This document shows, one piece after another, positions 24,017 through 33,216 of a stretch of 44,447 nt of DNA. Location: assembly GCA_021825295.1 (NCBI GenBank), contig JAKAHV010000027.1, positions 1 through 44,447 on the forward strand, written 5' to 3'. The notes under the pieces were generated by a model. That model had not been told where the DNA came from. It ran no database searches and saw only the letters and a program-made list of their open reading frames with translations. The position numbers and the translations under genes are program-made. Every line of letters starts with the position of its first letter. Position 1 is the first letter of the stretch. This stretch comes from Nitrospirota bacterium (lineage in GTDB: Bacteria > Nitrospirota > Thermodesulfovibrionia > Thermodesulfovibrionales > JdFR-88).

Positions 24017-24481
24017 ATGTCCTCCATAAAAAAGGATGCGGTGGAAGTGGAAACCCCGGAGACCCTGGCCCGCCTGATGCGGGAGTCCTTCATGCGGTTG
24101 ACCCCCTTCATGGAAAGACATACGGGCAGGGTCTGTCCGCACTGCCCGAAGGTCTGCTGCGCAAACAGGCACGGCACGCCCGAGGAGGAGGATTTCATCT
24201 TCTACAGGGCGCTGGGGGTGGCGGCGAGGCCCGCCTCGGGCGCCCCCTTTGAGGTGTGCAGCCTGCTTGGAGCGACGGGCTGCAAGCTTCCGAGATGGCA
24301 GCGGCCCTTCCGGTGCACCTGGTATTTCTGCGAGCCGCTGCTGGACTCCATGCGCCGGGACAGCGGGCGGCAGTACAGGGCCTTCGTCGCCGAGCTGGCC
24401 AGGCTGGTGGGGTTGAGAGGCAGGCTGCTAGCCCTTGCCGGCTTCGCGCCGCCATCCGCCGGCCGGGCGGGGCGGAAGTAG
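24017..24481 (+). CDS. Cysteine-rich CxxCxxxCC protein, probable metal or Fe-S binder
   Basis: 154 residues. RVCPHCPKVCCANRHG (about residues 38-54), a single Cys in EVCSLLG, then GCKLPRWQRPFRCTWYFCEP give nine or more Cys in an arrangement similar to YkgJ-type CxxCxxCC proteins, which are thought to chelate zinc or iron. The second half is basic and alanine/leucine-rich. The start ATG 24017 is preceded by AGGGG directly against the codon and by a TATACT only six bases further up, so the message may be leaderless. Function unknown. Confidence 0.7.
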   Translation: MSSIKKDAVEVETPETLARLMRESFMRLTPFMERHTGRVCPHCPKVCCANRHGTPEEEDFIFYRALGVAARPASGAPFEVCSLLGATGCKLPRWQRPFRCTWYFCEPLLDSMRRDSGRQYRAFVAELARLVGLRGRLLALAGFAPPSAGRAGRK

Positions 24482-24490
24482 GCATACGGG

Positions 24491-24542
24491 CCTGCGCCGG
24501 CTAAGCGGGGCATCTGTGCCCGCTCCTTCCGTTAGGCGCGCG
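24491..24542 (-). repeat. Dispersed repeat family R3, copy D
   Basis: On the minus strand it reads CGCGCGCCTAACGGAAGGAG, then CGGGCACAGATGCCCCGCTT, ending in GGCGCAGG. It is the closest relative of copy C at 20195-20245. Confidence 0.6.
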
Positions 24543-24616
24543 TTTCCCCTTCCGGCCGTTTCAAAAAGATTTTTGAAGCGTTTGGCATGATGGTTGGCCT
24601 TCTTTGCCGATACGGG

Positions 24617-24639
24617 GTGCGGGGGCGAAGCCCCCGCAC
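24617..24639. repeat. Perfect palindromic hairpin
   Basis: GTGCGGGGGC pairs with GCCCCCGCAC around a three-base GAA loop. No T-run follows, so it is more likely a REP-type element than a terminator. The rest of the gap up to argG is AT-rich promoter sequence. Confidence 0.6.
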
Positions 24640-24678
24640 ATTAAGGGCGGGCGGGTGGGTTTATTTATATATCCCCGT

Positions 24679-24708
24679 TTTACATTTGATTTTATTTTGT
24701 GCTATGTT
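24679..24708 (+). promoter_or_regulatory. Candidate sigma-70 promoter of argG
   Basis: TTTACA (24679-24684) and TATGTT (24703-24708) are 18 bases apart, 38 bases before the start of argG. Both are approximate matches. Confidence 0.4.
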
Positions 24709-24746
24709 TTTACTTGCCTTAAAACCAGATATTGACGGAGTGTGCG

Positions 24747-25976
24747 ATGAAGATAGTGCTTGCCTATTCCGGGGGGCTCGATACCTCGGTGGCTATAGGG
24801 TGGCTCAAGGAGGCATACAATGCGGAGGTCATCGCCTTTTGCGCCGATTTGGGGCAGGGCGAGGAACTTGGCGGCCTCAGGGCGAAGGCTAAAAAAGCGG
24901 GGGCCTCAAAGCTTTACATTGAAGACCTCAGGGAAGAGTTCGTGCGGGAATACATCTTCCCGATGCTCAGGGCCAACGCGGTCTATGAGGGGGCCTATCT
25001 TCTTGGCACATCCATAGCCAGGCCGCTCATAGCGAAAAAGCTGATCGAGATAGCCGGCAGGGAGAAGGCCGAGTGCGTAGCCCACGGGGCCACCGGCAAG
25101 GGCAATGATCAAGTGCGTTTCGAGCTGACAAGCTACGCGCTGAAACCGGACATAAGGATAATCGCCCCGTGGCGGGAGTGGCCGTTCAAGTCCCGCCAGG
25201 CTTTAATCGAGTACGCGTCCGGGCACGGCATACCTGTGACGGCGACGAAGGAGAAACCCTACAGCACGGACAGGAACATCTTCCATATCAGCTACGAGGG
25301 GGGCATACTTGAAGACCCCTGGGCCGCGCCGCCGCCCGATATGTATACCCTTGCGCTTCCGCCGGAGAAGGCAAAGGGCAGACCCGAGTATATAGAGGTC
25401 GAATACGAAAACGGAAATGCGGTGGCGCTGGACGGCAGGAGGCTCTCTCCGCTTGAAATGATGATTGCCCTCAACCGGATCGGGGGCAGAAACGGCATAG
25501 GCAGGGTGGACCTGGTCGAGAACCGCTACGTGGGCATGAAATCGAGGGGGGTCTATGAGACGCCGGGCGGCACGGTGCTCCACGCCGCGCACAGGGCTGT
25601 GGAATCCATTACCATGGACAGGGAGGCGCTCCACATGAGGGACGCCCTTATCCCGAAATACGCCGAGCTGGTCTATAACGGCTTCTGGTTCTCGCCGGAG
25701 AGACAACTGCTGCAGAAACTCATGGACGAGGCCCAGGAAAACGTGACCGGCACGGCCAGGCTCAAGCTCTATAAAGGCAGTTGCCTTGTCGTGGGGCGAA
25801 AATCCCCGAAGAGCCTCTATCACCCGGAGCTTGCCACCTTTGAGGAAGAGGCCATTTACAATCAGAAGGACGCCGAGGGGTTCATTAAATTGAACGCCCT
25901 GAGGCTGAGGGTCAAAAACCTCGCCAGGGTCAAAAAAAGGACAGGGGCAAAGCCGGCGCGCAGATCCATCCGATAA
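24747..25976 (+). CDS. argG: Argininosuccinate synthase
   Basis: About 409 residues, a normal length. The ATP pyrophosphatase P-loop [15 protein letters not shown] is at the N-terminus, with [15 protein letters not shown] and [19 protein letters not shown] further on. It joins citrulline and aspartate with ATP hydrolysis in arginine synthesis. The start at ATG 24747 is chosen because a CGGAG lies about seven bases upstream and the family begins [10 protein letters not shown]; the in-frame ATG at 24732 has no ribosome site. No other arg gene is adjacent. Confidence 0.97.
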   Translation: MKIVLAYSGGLDTSVAIGWLKEAYNAEVIAFCADLGQGEELGGLRAKAKKAGASKLYIEDLREEFVREYIFPMLRANAVYEGAYLLGTSIARPLIAKKLIEIAGREKAECVAHGATGKGNDQVRFELTSYALKPDIRIIAPWREWPFKSRQALIEYASGHGIPVTATKEKPYSTDRNIFHISYEGGILEDPWAAPPPDMYTLALPPEKAKGRPEYIEVEYENGNAVALDGRRLSPLEMMIALNRIGGRNGIGRVDLVENRYVGMKSRGVYETPGGTVLHAAHRAVESITMDREALHMRDALIPKYAELVYNGFWFSPERQLLQKLMDEAQENVTGTARLKLYKGSCLVVGRKSPKSLYHPELATFEEEAIYNQKDAEGFIKLNALRLRVKNLARVKKRTGAKPARRSIR

Positions 25977-26010
25977 AAAAATTGCTTGCCGGCGCGGTCA
26001 ATTTGCGAGA

Positions 26011-27141
26011 ATGAACCTGGAAGACGAAAAAAGATGCCTGGCCGCCCTTGCCTCAATTCCCGCCGTGGGGCCGCTCACCATTAAAAAGCTGCTGGCCGTC
26101 TTCGGAAGCGCTCAGGCCGTATTCGGCGCGCCGGGGGCAAGGCTTCGGTCAGCCGGGATCAGCCGCAGGCGGGCGGACGCCATTTTGGAGTTCTCCGGCT
26201 GGCAAGGAGTCAGGCGGATGCTCGAACACGCGGAAGCCAGGGGCATGAAGATCGTCACGATGGGCAGCGAGGACTATCCGCCCTCGCTTGCGCTCATACC
26301 CGATTGTCCGCCAGTGTTTTACATGAAGGGGGAGATCAGGAAGGACGACAAGTACGCCCTGGGCGTGGTTGGCACGAGGACGCCCACCCCCTACGGGCTT
26401 GCGCAGGCCGAAAGCCTTGGGGCGGGGCTCGCAAGAAAGGGCTTTACCGTTGTGAGCGGCCTGGCCAGGGGGATTGACAGCGCCGCCCACTGGGGGGCGC
26501 TGAAGGCCGCAGGCAGGAGCATTGCGGTAATGGGCTCCGGCCTCGATGTGCCCTATCCGCCCGAAAATGCGGGCCTGATGCGGAAGCTGGCCGCCAATGG
26601 GGCCGTCATAACCGAGTTTCCGCCCGGCACCGCGCCGAATAAGGAGAATTTTCCCAGGCGAAACCGGATAATAAGCGCCCTTTCCCTTGGCATTCTTGTA
26701 GTGGAGGCGGGCAAGGGAAGCGGCTCCCTCATCACGGCCGACTGCGCCCTGGAGCAGGGCAAGGAGGTGTTTGCGATCCCGGGCAACATCAGCTCCGCCT
26801 TTTCCCGGGGGACGAATGAGCTTATAAAGAAGGGGGCGCGGGTAGTCACGGGCGTTGACGACATCGTCGAGGAGCTTGCCCCCGTGCTGAAGGGGTTTAT
26901 CGCCGAGGGCAAAACGGCCTCCTGCACCACGGAGCCGCCTGAACAACCCGTTTCACCGGTTGATGAACTCTCCGCCGACGAAAGGCTCGCCGTCGGGGCG
27001 CTGGGCCCGGAGCCCAGGCACATAGACGAGATAGCAAGGGAAATCGGCTTCGGCGCCCCCCGCATGATGGGGGTGCTTCTGTCTCTGGAGCTGAAGGGGG
27101 TCGTCCGGCAGAGCGCTGGAAAAAAATTCTTCATCTGCTAA
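26011..27141 (+). CDS. dprA: DNA processing protein DprA
   Basis: 376 residues with the full three-part layout: a helical N-terminal region (IPAVGPLTIKKLLAVFG), the Rossmann-like DprA core (GVVGTRTPTPYGLAQAESLG, VSGLARGIDSAAHWGAL, FPRRNRIISALS, EAGKGSGSLITADCALEQGK) and a C-terminal winged helix (HIDEIAREIGFGAPRMMGVL). DprA loads RecA onto incoming single-stranded DNA during natural transformation. It lies upstream of topA, a common arrangement. Confidence 0.96.
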   Translation: MNLEDEKRCLAALASIPAVGPLTIKKLLAVFGSAQAVFGAPGARLRSAGISRRRADAILEFSGWQGVRRMLEHAEARGMKIVTMGSEDYPPSLALIPDCPPVFYMKGEIRKDDKYALGVVGTRTPTPYGLAQAESLGAGLARKGFTVVSGLARGIDSAAHWGALKAAGRSIAVMGSGLDVPYPPENAGLMRKLAANGAVITEFPPGTAPNKENFPRRNRIISALSLGILVVEAGKGSGSLITADCALEQGKEVFAIPGNISSAFSRGTNELIKKGARVVTGVDDIVEELAPVLKGFIAEGKTASCTTEPPEQPVSPVDELSADERLAVGALGPEPRHIDEIAREIGFGAPRMMGVLLSLELKGVVRQSAGKKFFIC

Positions 27142-27253
27142 AATGCGTGGAAGGGGAAGGTTTGGTTAGAATATGTGGGAGGGAAAATATCCGTGCTTCA
27201 CGGATTCCATCTGAAATTGAGGGTCTTTATCTGACGACTGAGGATTCGGAGCC

Positions 27254-29542
27254 ATGGGTTTTTTGGTCATAGTGGAGTCGCCGGCCAAGGCGCGCACTCT
27301 AAGCAAGATACTGGGGAAGGATTATACGGTAAAGGCATCGATCGGGCATATCAAGGATTTGCCCGCAAAGGAGCTCGGGGTGGACAAGGAGCACGACTTC
27401 GAGCCCAAATACGTAGTCATACCCGGCAAGGAAAAGGTCGTCCGGGAGCTTAAGGCGGCCTCCAGGAAGGCGGAAAAGATATTCCTCGCCCCGGACCCGG
27501 ACCGCGAGGGGGAGGCCATAGCCTACCATATAGCCTCGGAGCTGGGCGGGCGGAAAAATGATGGAGCCCTCTACAGGGTGAGCTTCCATGAGATAACGGA
27601 GAGGGCCGTAAAGGAGGCGATGGAACACCCCGGCCAGGTGGACCTCCGCATGGTCGACGCCCAGCAGGCAAGAAGGGTGCTTGACAGGCTTGTGGGTTAC
27701 GAGCTGTCGCCCCTTCTGTGGAGGAAGGTAAGGAGGGGGCTCAGCGCGGGCAGGGTCCAGTCTGTGGCCGTCAGGCTCGTTGTCGAACGGGAAAGGGAGG
27801 TAGAGGGTTTCAAGCAGGAAGAGTACTGGTCGATTGAGGCTGTGTTCGAGGGGTCGAGGCACAAGGGCCCGTTTGCGGCGAGGCTGCACACGCTGGACGG
27901 CAATCCGGTGATCGAGCGCAGCTCCAGGGGAGAAGATAAATTCCTCCTCAGAAATGAGGAGGATGCCAGGGCGGCCATGGAATCGGTGAAGGGCAGGGGC
28001 TATGCCCTTGCCGGGATAGAGAAAAAACTCCGCCGGCGCTCGCCCGCGCCCCCCTTCATTACCAGCACCATGCAGCAGGAGGCGTTCCAGAAATTCCAGT
28101 TCCCCGCGAAGAAGACGATGCTCCTTGCCCAGCAGCTCTATGAGGGCATCGAGCTTGGAGATGAAGGGGCCGTGGGCCTTATTACATACATGAGGACGGA
28201 TTCGGTGAACGTGGCCCAGGAGGCGCAGCAGTGGGCAAGGAAACTGATCTCCGCGAAGTTCGGCAAGGACTATCTGCCTGAAAACCCACCGAAATACAAG
28301 AGCAAGGCGGGCGCGCAGGAGGCGCACGAGGCCATAAGGCCGACGTACATGGACAGGTCCCCGGAGACTGTGAAGCCCTATCTGTCCAGGGACCAGCAGA
28401 GGCTCTACGGCCTCATCTGGAACCGTTTTCTGGCCAGCCAGATGGCCTCCGCCCAACTGGAGCAGACGACTTTTACGATCGACTCCGCGGAGGGCGGCGC
28501 ACCCGGCAAGGCGTCCTTCAGGGCCGCCGGCACCGTCGTGAGGTTTCCCGGTTTTCTCGCCTTGTACAGGGAGGAGAGCATCGGCCCCGAGGAAGCGGCC
28601 ATTCTTCCCCCGCTGGAGGAAAACGAGCCCCTGGAGCTGCTGGAGCTGAAACCCGATCAGCATTTCACGCAGCCCCCGCCCAGGTATACGGAGGCGAGCC
28701 TCGTGCGGGCGCTTGAGGAGAAGGGGATCGGACGGCCGAGCACATACGCCGCCATCCTCTCCACCATCCAGGACAGGAAATACGTCGCCAAGGAGACCGG
28801 GAAGTTCAGGCCCACGGACCTGGGGATACTCGTAAACGACCTGCTGGTGGAAAAATTCGCGGAGCTGATGGACGTGGGTTTCACCGCCCGGATGGAAGAC
28901 GAGCTGGACCAGATAGAGCAGGGCAGGATGCGGTGGCCGGAGGTGATAAAGGATTTTTACAGGCCTTTCAGCAAGGACCTCGACGCGGCCCTGAAGACGC
29001 CGGGCAAGGTGCGCCCCGAGGACGTCATGACCGATCTGAAGTGCGAGAACTGCGGCAAGCCGCTTGTGAAGCGCTGGGGCAGGCACGGCTGGTTTCTTGC
29101 GTGCAGCGGATATCCCGAATGCCGTTATACCCGTCCGCTTGAGGGCGAGGGGGAGAACGCGGCCCCGGAGCCGACCGGCGAGGTATGCCCGAAGTGCGGC
29201 GCGCCGATGGTGCTCAGGGCCGGCAGGTTCGGCAAGTTCCTTGCCTGCTCCAGGTACCCGGAGTGCAAGACGACCAAGCCGGTCCCCCTCGGGGTGAAGT
29301 GCCCGCTTGACGGGGGCGACATAGTGGAGCGGCGCTCAAAAAAGGGCAGGCTCTTTTACAGTTGCGGCAATTACCCGAAGTGCAATTTCATCTCCTGGTA
29401 CCGGCCCGTAAACCGGGCGTGCCCGCAGTGCCAGAATCCCTATCTGCTTGAGAAGAAGACGAAGGAGGGAACCGTCATCTTCTGCCCGCAGAAGAGCTGC
29501 GGCTACAAGGAAGAAAGCAGGGAGGAAGCGGCGGGAGAATAG
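27254..29542 (+). CDS. topA: DNA topoisomerase I
   Basis: 762 residues. The Toprim domain is at the N-terminus (VIVESPAKARTLSKILG, APDPDREGEAIAYHI). The catalytic Tyr is in VGLITYMRTDS near residue 313. SAGRVQSVAVRLVVEREREV and GIGRPSTYAAILSTI are conserved core motifs. Four C-terminal zinc ribbons follow (CENCGKPL, CPKCGAPM, CPLDGGDI, CPQCQNPY). It relaxes negative supercoils through a 5'-phosphotyrosine link. Confidence 0.97.
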   Translation: MGFLVIVESPAKARTLSKILGKDYTVKASIGHIKDLPAKELGVDKEHDFEPKYVVIPGKEKVVRELKAASRKAEKIFLAPDPDREGEAIAYHIASELGGRKNDGALYRVSFHEITERAVKEAMEHPGQVDLRMVDAQQARRVLDRLVGYELSPLLWRKVRRGLSAGRVQSVAVRLVVEREREVEGFKQEEYWSIEAVFEGSRHKGPFAARLHTLDGNPVIERSSRGEDKFLLRNEEDARAAMESVKGRGYALAGIEKKLRRRSPAPPFITSTMQQEAFQKFQFPAKKTMLLAQQLYEGIELGDEGAVGLITYMRTDSVNVAQEAQQWARKLISAKFGKDYLPENPPKYKSKAGAQEAHEAIRPTYMDRSPETVKPYLSRDQQRLYGLIWNRFLASQMASAQLEQTTFTIDSAEGGAPGKASFRAAGTVVRFPGFLALYREESIGPEEAAILPPLEENEPLELLELKPDQHFTQPPPRYTEASLVRALEEKGIGRPSTYAAILSTIQDRKYVAKETGKFRPTDLGILVNDLLVEKFAELMDVGFTARMEDELDQIEQGRMRWPEVIKDFYRPFSKDLDAALKTPGKVRPEDVMTDLKCENCGKPLVKRWGRHGWFLACSGYPECRYTRPLEGEGENAAPEPTGEVCPKCGAPMVLRAGRFGKFLACSRYPECKTTKPVPLGVKCPLDGGDIVERRSKKGRLFYSCGNYPKCNFISWYRPVNRACPQCQNPYLLEKKTKEGTVIFCPQKSCGYKEESREEAAGE

Positions 29543-29559
29543 ACAGGACCGCCGGCTGG

Positions 29560-30120
29560 ATGATAATAGGCATCTGCGGCTCGGCAAGCGGCTCCGGCAA
29601 GACCACAATGGCCGAGGAGCTGCTGAAGGCCCTCGCAAAAAGGGCCCGGGGGGATTTTGGCGCGATAAAGTTCACCAGGACACCCGTTTACACCTCTGTT
29701 GTAACCGGCGGCGATACGCTTCTTGAGGAGGGAAAGGACACCGCGAGGATGCTTGGGGCGGGCGCCCGAAGCGTCGTGTGGGTGCGGAGTCCGGGGGGCG
29801 TGGAGCTGTCGGAGGCCCTCTCGATCGCCCTCCAAAACCTCTCCGGGGCGCGGCCGCCGCTTGCGGGCGTCATAGTGGAGGGCAACAGCGCCGTTGAGCT
29901 TTTAAAACCCGATATTGTAATATTTATGAGCGGCCCTTATTTTAAGAACGGGGCGGAGGCGGCCCTTCGCCTGGCCGATGTGGTATACAGGCCGCAGGGG
30001 GCGCATATCCCCGCGGCCGCGGATGCGGCCAAAAAGGACGCGGTCTTCTGCGGCGATACAGGGGCGTGCGTGGCCGAGGTTCTAAGGCTGATTGATGAAA
30101 GAGGGGGTAAAAGGCCCTGA
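29560..30120 (+). CDS. MobB-like P-loop protein
   Basis: 186 residues. A P-loop GICGSASGSGKTTMAE opens the protein, and the region VIVEGNSAVELLKPDIVIFM resembles the Walker-B part of MobB-type proteins, which bind GTP and assist molybdopterin-guanine dinucleotide synthesis. Two Cys occur late (VFCGDTGACVAEV). It begins 17 bases after topA and is probably cotranscribed. The assignment to MobB is by fold and motif only; a different small NTPase is possible. Confidence 0.65.
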   Translation: MIIGICGSASGSGKTTMAEELLKALAKRARGDFGAIKFTRTPVYTSVVTGGDTLLEEGKDTARMLGAGARSVVWVRSPGGVELSEALSIALQNLSGARPPLAGVIVEGNSAVELLKPDIVIFMSGPYFKNGAEAALRLADVVYRPQGAHIPAAADAAKKDAVFCGDTGACVAEVLRLIDERGGKRP

Positions 30121-30161
30121 CAGGGGCGCCGCGGGTTACGGGCTTGCCCTGATTTGATTTG

Positions 30162-30977
30162 ATGGGTGCTATTACATTCGATATAAGCCTCGCATTCTAC
30201 TTCTGCGCGATGCTCTTTGCCCTCCTGGACCTCTTCAAGGGTACAAAGACATTGCCGAAGCTCATGCTGATGTCGGCGCTGCTGGGTTTCGGCTTTCATA
30301 CCATTTATATCATCTACGCCGGTTTTTCCGAGGGGCACGTCCCCATCGTCAACCCGCATGAGGCGACCTCCTTTTTCGCCTGGTGCATATTCCTGCTGTT
30401 CTTTGTGCTGGAGTACCGGTACAAGCTGGGGCTGCTGGGGTCCTTCATAACGCCCCTGGCGTTTGCGCTCATGTTCGTCTCCTTCATCCTGCCGGCGGAG
30501 ATGAAGCCCCTGCCGCCGATACTTCAGAGCCAGTGGCTCGGGGTCCACGCGGTATTCGCCTTTCTCGCCAACGCGGCCTTCGCGATGGCCGCGGGCGTGG
30601 GCGTGATGTACCTGGTGCAGGAACACTACGTGAAGAGCAAGAACCTTGGCGGGCTCTTCGCCAGGCTGCCGTCGCTGTACGTGCTTGACGAGATCAACTA
30701 CCGGCTCATCACGGTCGGCTTCCCCCTGTTCACGGTCGCGATAATAAGCGGCTCGATCTGGGCCGACAACGCCTGGGGCAGCTATATAAGCTGGGAGCCC
30801 CGGCAGGTCTGGTCCATAATCTCCTGGCTCATATTCGGCATCGTCCTGCACGCCAGGCTCCTTGCGGGCTGGCGCGGCAAGCGGGCCGCCGTCCTCTCCA
30901 TACTGGGCTTCCTGACAATCATAGGGGCCTTCGCGGGGCTGGCCCTTCTGCATAAAGGGCAGCATGTCTTCCCATGA
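30162..30977 (+). CDS. HemX/CcsA-like cytochrome c assembly membrane protein
   Basis: 271 residues and about eight membrane helices. Its CcsA/CcmC-type haem-handling motif is WGSYISWEPRQVWSIISWLI near residues 205-225, preceded by NPHEATSFFAW and a conserved LGVHAVFAFLANAAFAM. Proteins of this type directly before hemA are called HemX and may adjust glutamyl-tRNA reductase or deliver haem to cytochrome c assembly. The ATG at 30162 follows an in-frame TTG at 30159. It runs into hemA. Confidence 0.88.
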   Translation: MGAITFDISLAFYFCAMLFALLDLFKGTKTLPKLMLMSALLGFGFHTIYIIYAGFSEGHVPIVNPHEATSFFAWCIFLLFFVLEYRYKLGLLGSFITPLAFALMFVSFILPAEMKPLPPILQSQWLGVHAVFAFLANAAFAMAAGVGVMYLVQEHYVKSKNLGGLFARLPSLYVLDEINYRLITVGFPLFTVAIISGSIWADNAWGSYISWEPRQVWSIISWLIFGIVLHARLLAGWRGKRAAVLSILGFLTIIGAFAGLALLHKGQHVFP

Positions 30978-30993
30978 GGGCCCGCGCCTGTCC

Positions 30994-32253
30994 ATGAGAG
31001 TTCTGGTTGCGGGGCTGAACCACAAGAGCGCGGATGTGGAGGTCCGGGAGAAACTTGCCTTTTCCGGGGAGAAGCTGGAGCCCGGCCTGAAGGCCCTCCT
31101 GCAGCTTGCCCCGGTGAAAGAGGCGATGATAATCTCCACCTGCAACCGGGTGGAGATGTACATGGGCATTGAAGAGCCGGAGGAGGCGATCCGGCAGGTA
31201 AAGCAGTTCATAAGCTCCTTCCATCAGATCCCGGCCGGGCTCCTGGAAAAGGCCCTTTACTTCCATACGGACACGGCGGCTGTAAGGCACATCTTCCGGG
31301 TCGCCTCGAGCCTGGACTCCATGGTCGTGGGCGAGCCCCAGATACTGGGGCAGGTGAAAAACTCATTCCAGTTCGCCCTGGGCAAAAAGGCCACGGGCGC
31401 GCTCATGAACAAGCTCATGAAAAAGGCCATCTCGGTCGCCAAAAAGGTGCGCACGGAGACGAAGGTGGCCGAAAACGCCGTCTCCATAAGCTTTGCCGCC
31501 GTGGAGCTTGCAAGGAAGATATTCAACGACCTGGCCGGCAAGTCCGTCCTGCTGCTTGGCGCGGGCGAGATGGCGGAGCTGGCCGCGCGGCACCTGATGA
31601 CTAACGGCGTCAGCGAGATCGTGGTGGCCAACAGGACGTTCGAGAGGGGCTGCGAACTGGCCCAGACCTTCAACGGCAGGGCCGTGACCTTCGATCTGTT
31701 CAAACAGGAGATGGTGCGCTCGGACATCGTGCTTTGCTCGACCGGCGCGCCGAATTACGTGGTGATGAAGCAGGACCTCCATGATATCATGAAGGAGCGC
31801 AAACAGAGGCCCGTGTTCCTCATAGACATCTCGGTGCCCAGGAACGTGGACCCGAAGGTAAACGGGCTGGAAAACGTCTATCTCTACGATGTGGACGACC
31901 TTCAGGGGGTAGTGGACAGCAACCGGAACGAGCGCGGCAAGGAGGCCCGCAAGGCGGAGGAGATAATCGCGGCCGAGGTGGAGGTGTTCGAGCGCTGGAT
32001 GGCCAGCCTGCAGAGCGTGCCCACCATAGTGGCCTTCAGGCAGAAGGCCCAGCAGATAGGCGAGGGCGAGCTTGAAAAGCTCTTCAACAGGGGCGGCTTC
32101 GACGAGGCGCAGCGGAAGGCCATCAGACAGATGGCGTTTTCGATTGTAAACAAGCTCATCCATCCCCCGACGGCGGCGCTGAAGGAAGATGCCGAGGACC
32201 GGGACACCCTTATCGTCCTGCTGAGAAAACTCTACGATTTAAGCGGGGACTGA
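30994..32253 (+). CDS. hemA: Glutamyl-tRNA reductase
   Basis: About 419 residues. The start MRVLVAGLNHKSADVEVREK matches the family N-terminus. The catalytic Cys is in STCNRVEMYMG, the NADPH domain has LLGAGEMAELAARHL and VANRTFERG, and a helical dimerisation tail ends the protein. It reduces glutamyl-tRNA to glutamate-1-semialdehyde, the first step of C5 haem synthesis. An in-frame ATG at 30964 would add ten residues and overlap HemX; neither start has a strong ribosome site. It is directly followed by hemC (TGA-ATG). Confidence 0.96.
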   Translation: MRVLVAGLNHKSADVEVREKLAFSGEKLEPGLKALLQLAPVKEAMIISTCNRVEMYMGIEEPEEAIRQVKQFISSFHQIPAGLLEKALYFHTDTAAVRHIFRVASSLDSMVVGEPQILGQVKNSFQFALGKKATGALMNKLMKKAISVAKKVRTETKVAENAVSISFAAVELARKIFNDLAGKSVLLLGAGEMAELAARHLMTNGVSEIVVANRTFERGCELAQTFNGRAVTFDLFKQEMVRSDIVLCSTGAPNYVVMKQDLHDIMKERKQRPVFLIDISVPRNVDPKVNGLENVYLYDVDDLQGVVDSNRNERGKEARKAEEIIAAEVEVFERWMASLQSVPTIVAFRQKAQQIGEGELEKLFNRGGFDEAQRKAIRQMAFSIVNKLIHPPTAALKEDAEDRDTLIVLLRKLYDLSGD

Positions 32254-33216
32254 ATGAAAAAACTGGTGATAGGGACGCGCGGAAGCCTGCTTGCCCTCTG
32301 GCAGGCGCGGTGGGTGCAGGGGGAGCTGCTGAAACTGGACCCCACGCTAGAGGTGGAGCTTAACATAATAAAAACGACCGGGGACAAGATACTGGATGTC
32401 GCGCTTGCCAATGTCGGCGGCAAGGGGCTTTTCGTGAAGGAGATCGAGGAGGCCCTGCTTGCCGGCCGGGCGGACATCGCGGTTCACAGCATGAAGGATG
32501 TGCCCACCGAGCTGCCCTGCGAGCTGCATCTGGCCGCCATATGCAGGCGGGAGAATCCGGGAGACGCCTTTGTCTCGAAAAACGGGACAAGGTTCGGCGA
32601 GCTGCCAAGGGGCGCCCACGTGGGGACGAGCAGTCTCAGGCGCACCTGCCAGTTGCTGAAGGCAAGGCCGGATTTGAAGGTCAGCAGCCTCAGGGGAAAC
32701 CTGGACACCAGGCTAAGGAAGCTCGACCAGGGCGACTACGACGCCGTGGTGCTCGCGGTGGCCGGGATGAAGCGGCTTGGCTTTGAGCAGAGGATAACCG
32801 AGATCATCCCGCCCGAGATCATGCTTCCGGCCATAGGGCAGGGGGCAGTGGGCATAGAGTGCAGGCGCAACGACCCCCTGATAAACAAGCTGGCGGGCTG
32901 CCTCAATCACGAGGAGACGTCGGTGGCCGTGAGGGCGGAGCGGGCGTTTCTTTTAAGGCTGGAGGGGGGCTGCCAGGTCCCCATCGCCGCGTATGCGAGG
33001 CTGACTGAAGGGGGAGCGCTCAGGATCGACGGCCTGGTTGGAGACCCTTCCGGCAGCGAGGTGGTCCGGGACGGCATGGAGACAAAGGACCCGGCGGAGG
33101 CCGAGGGCCTCGGCGTAAGACTTGCCGAGATGCTCATAAGGCGGGGGGCTGGCCGCATACTTGCCCGCGTCTACGGCAGGGAGATACCTTCTGTGGAAGG
33201 GGACGTCTCCACATAG
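32254..33216 (+). CDS. hemC: Porphobilinogen deaminase (hydroxymethylbilane synthase)
   Basis: 320 residues. IGTRGSLLALWQARWV, IKTTGDKILD, DIAVHSMKDVPTELP and GTSSLRRTCQL with SLRGNLDTRLRKLDQGDYDA are all family signatures. The dipyrromethane cofactor Cys is in LEGGCQVPIAAYA. It links four porphobilinogens into hydroxymethylbilane. Its TAG stop shares a base with the GTG of nadD. Confidence 0.97.
   Translation: MKKLVIGTRGSLLALWQARWVQGELLKLDPTLEVELNIIKTTGDKILDVALANVGGKGLFVKEIEEALLAGRADIAVHSMKDVPTELPCELHLAAICRRENPGDAFVSKNGTRFGELPRGAHVGTSSLRRTCQLLKARPDLKVSSLRGNLDTRLRKLDQGDYDAVVLAVAGMKRLGFEQRITEIIPPEIMLPAIGQGAVGIECRRNDPLINKLAGCLNHEETSVAVRAERAFLLRLEGGCQVPIAAYARLTEGGALRIDGLVGDPSGSEVVRDGMETKDPAEAEGLGVRLAEMLIRRGAGRILARVYGREIPSVEGDVST

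Noticed and set aside
27299-29086. 595-residue open frame opposite topA
   Set aside because: Antisense shadow; topA on the plus strand is unambiguous.
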